DNA of 5,246 nucleotides from contig JAJZXT010000066.1 of the NCBI GenBank assembly GCA_021806355.1, forward strand, positions 1-5,246. Reading direction: 5' to 3'. Positions within the stretch are counted from its first letter, which is position 1; every line of letters begins with the position of its first letter. This DNA is from Thermoplasmata archaeon. GTDB taxonomy: Archaea; Thermoplasmatota; Thermoplasmata; Thermoplasmatales; Thermoplasmataceae. Positions 4,919 through 5,246 of this stretch are shown here, piece after piece. The position numbers were made by a program, and so were the translations under genes. Below the pieces are notes generated by a model, which saw only the letters and a program-made list of their open reading frames with translations, was not told where the DNA came from and made no database searches.

Positions 4919-5246
4919 GTGCGCCAAGAAGGAATTGAAATGAACAAACACATCCAATTAACAAGAAAGCGACAAATTGCGTTCTATAATGGATATGCCA
5001 GTGAAAATCAATTTCATGCTATATCAAAGATGGGAGGAGGTCTCCCGGAACCGCCTTGCAGGAGGAGGTTTCAAACCACCATATGCTGCTGTTTCCTAAG
5101 GGTTATGGTAGTGAGCAATATGGGAAAAGGCTCCATAAGGAGTCAGGTAAGTGCTATGGAGACGAATAAAACTGAACCTCTGTTGAAGTGTCGAAAGTCT
5201 AAGGATGTCATCAAAACCGGGGTTGGCCCTCTGTCCCGGGATAAGT
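4919..5246 (+). mobile_element. Group II intron, 5' end and part of domain I (cut by window edge)
   Basis: The sequence opens with GTGCGCC, the conserved 5' end of group II introns (GUGYG). It continues as non-coding, highly structured RNA-like sequence. Visible hairpins include GGGAG/CTCCC (about 5031-5045), GGTTT/AAACC near 5067-5077 and GGCTCC/GGAGTC at about 5130-5145. The stretch GCTATGGAGACGAATAAAAC at about 5153-5172, and AAGTGTCGAAAGTCTAAGGA following it, strongly resemble the domain I region of bacterial and Methanosarcina-type introns as I remember them. CCGGG/CCCGG pairs near the end. No reverse transcriptase frame is seen, as expected, because domain IV would lie beyond 5246. Exon-binding pairs could not be assigned with confidence. 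It belongs to a ribozyme retroelement that moves via an RT/maturase. Confidence 0.72.

Noticed and set aside
1..5246. CRISPR array or tandem repeat array
   Set aside because: No regularly spaced direct repeats were seen; the only long direct repeat is the tRNA-derived pair.

Overview
The window looks archaeal, most likely from the Thermoplasmata (a Thermoplasma/Ferroplasma/Cuniculiplasma-like acidophile). The grounds are the archaeal gene order rpl18e-rpl13-rps9-rpoN, archaeal-type Shine-Dalgarno sequences (GGTGA/GAGGTGA) inside the operon, BRE/TATA-like promoters in front of leaderless or nearly leaderless genes, a tRNA with no encoded CCA, and moderate to low GC. The lineage below archaea is inference. 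No database search was possible.

Layout. (1) 1-275: an apparently decayed transposase end on the minus strand, running off the left edge. (2) 276-470: no gene recognised. (3) 471-1944: an intact translation/transcription operon (L18e, L13, S9, RNA polymerase subunit N) with its own BRE/TATA, tight junctions and overlaps. (4) 1955-2027: tRNA-Pro(GGG). (5) 1994-3952: an island bounded by the 3' half of that tRNA and by a second, degenerate copy of the same 3' half (38 bp, 36 identical, 28 in a row perfect). This is the classic footprint of integration into a tRNA gene. The island holds a PIN-domain (VapC-like) remnant, the C-terminal end of an ISL3-like transposase, a two-gene operon (DsrE-like protein plus TauE/SafE-family permease), and a WYL-domain pseudogene. 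No integrase is visible in it.

(6) 3952-4248: AT-rich, no gene, several perfect inverted repeats. (7) 4249-4641: a small two-helix membrane protein of unknown function behind a strong TATA box, with a possible frameshift near its end. (8) 4642-4918: no gene recognised, several inverted repeats. (9) 4919-5246: the 5' end (GTGCGCC) and part of domain I of what looks like a group II intron, cut by the window edge.

The housekeeping operon is clean and well conserved. Nearly everything on either side of it is accessory DNA. The only intact genes in the tRNA island are the DsrE-like/TSUP pair, which suggests transport or handling of a sulfur compound as the retained cargo. The DsrE-like protein has no cysteine, so it cannot be a conventional persulfide carrier.
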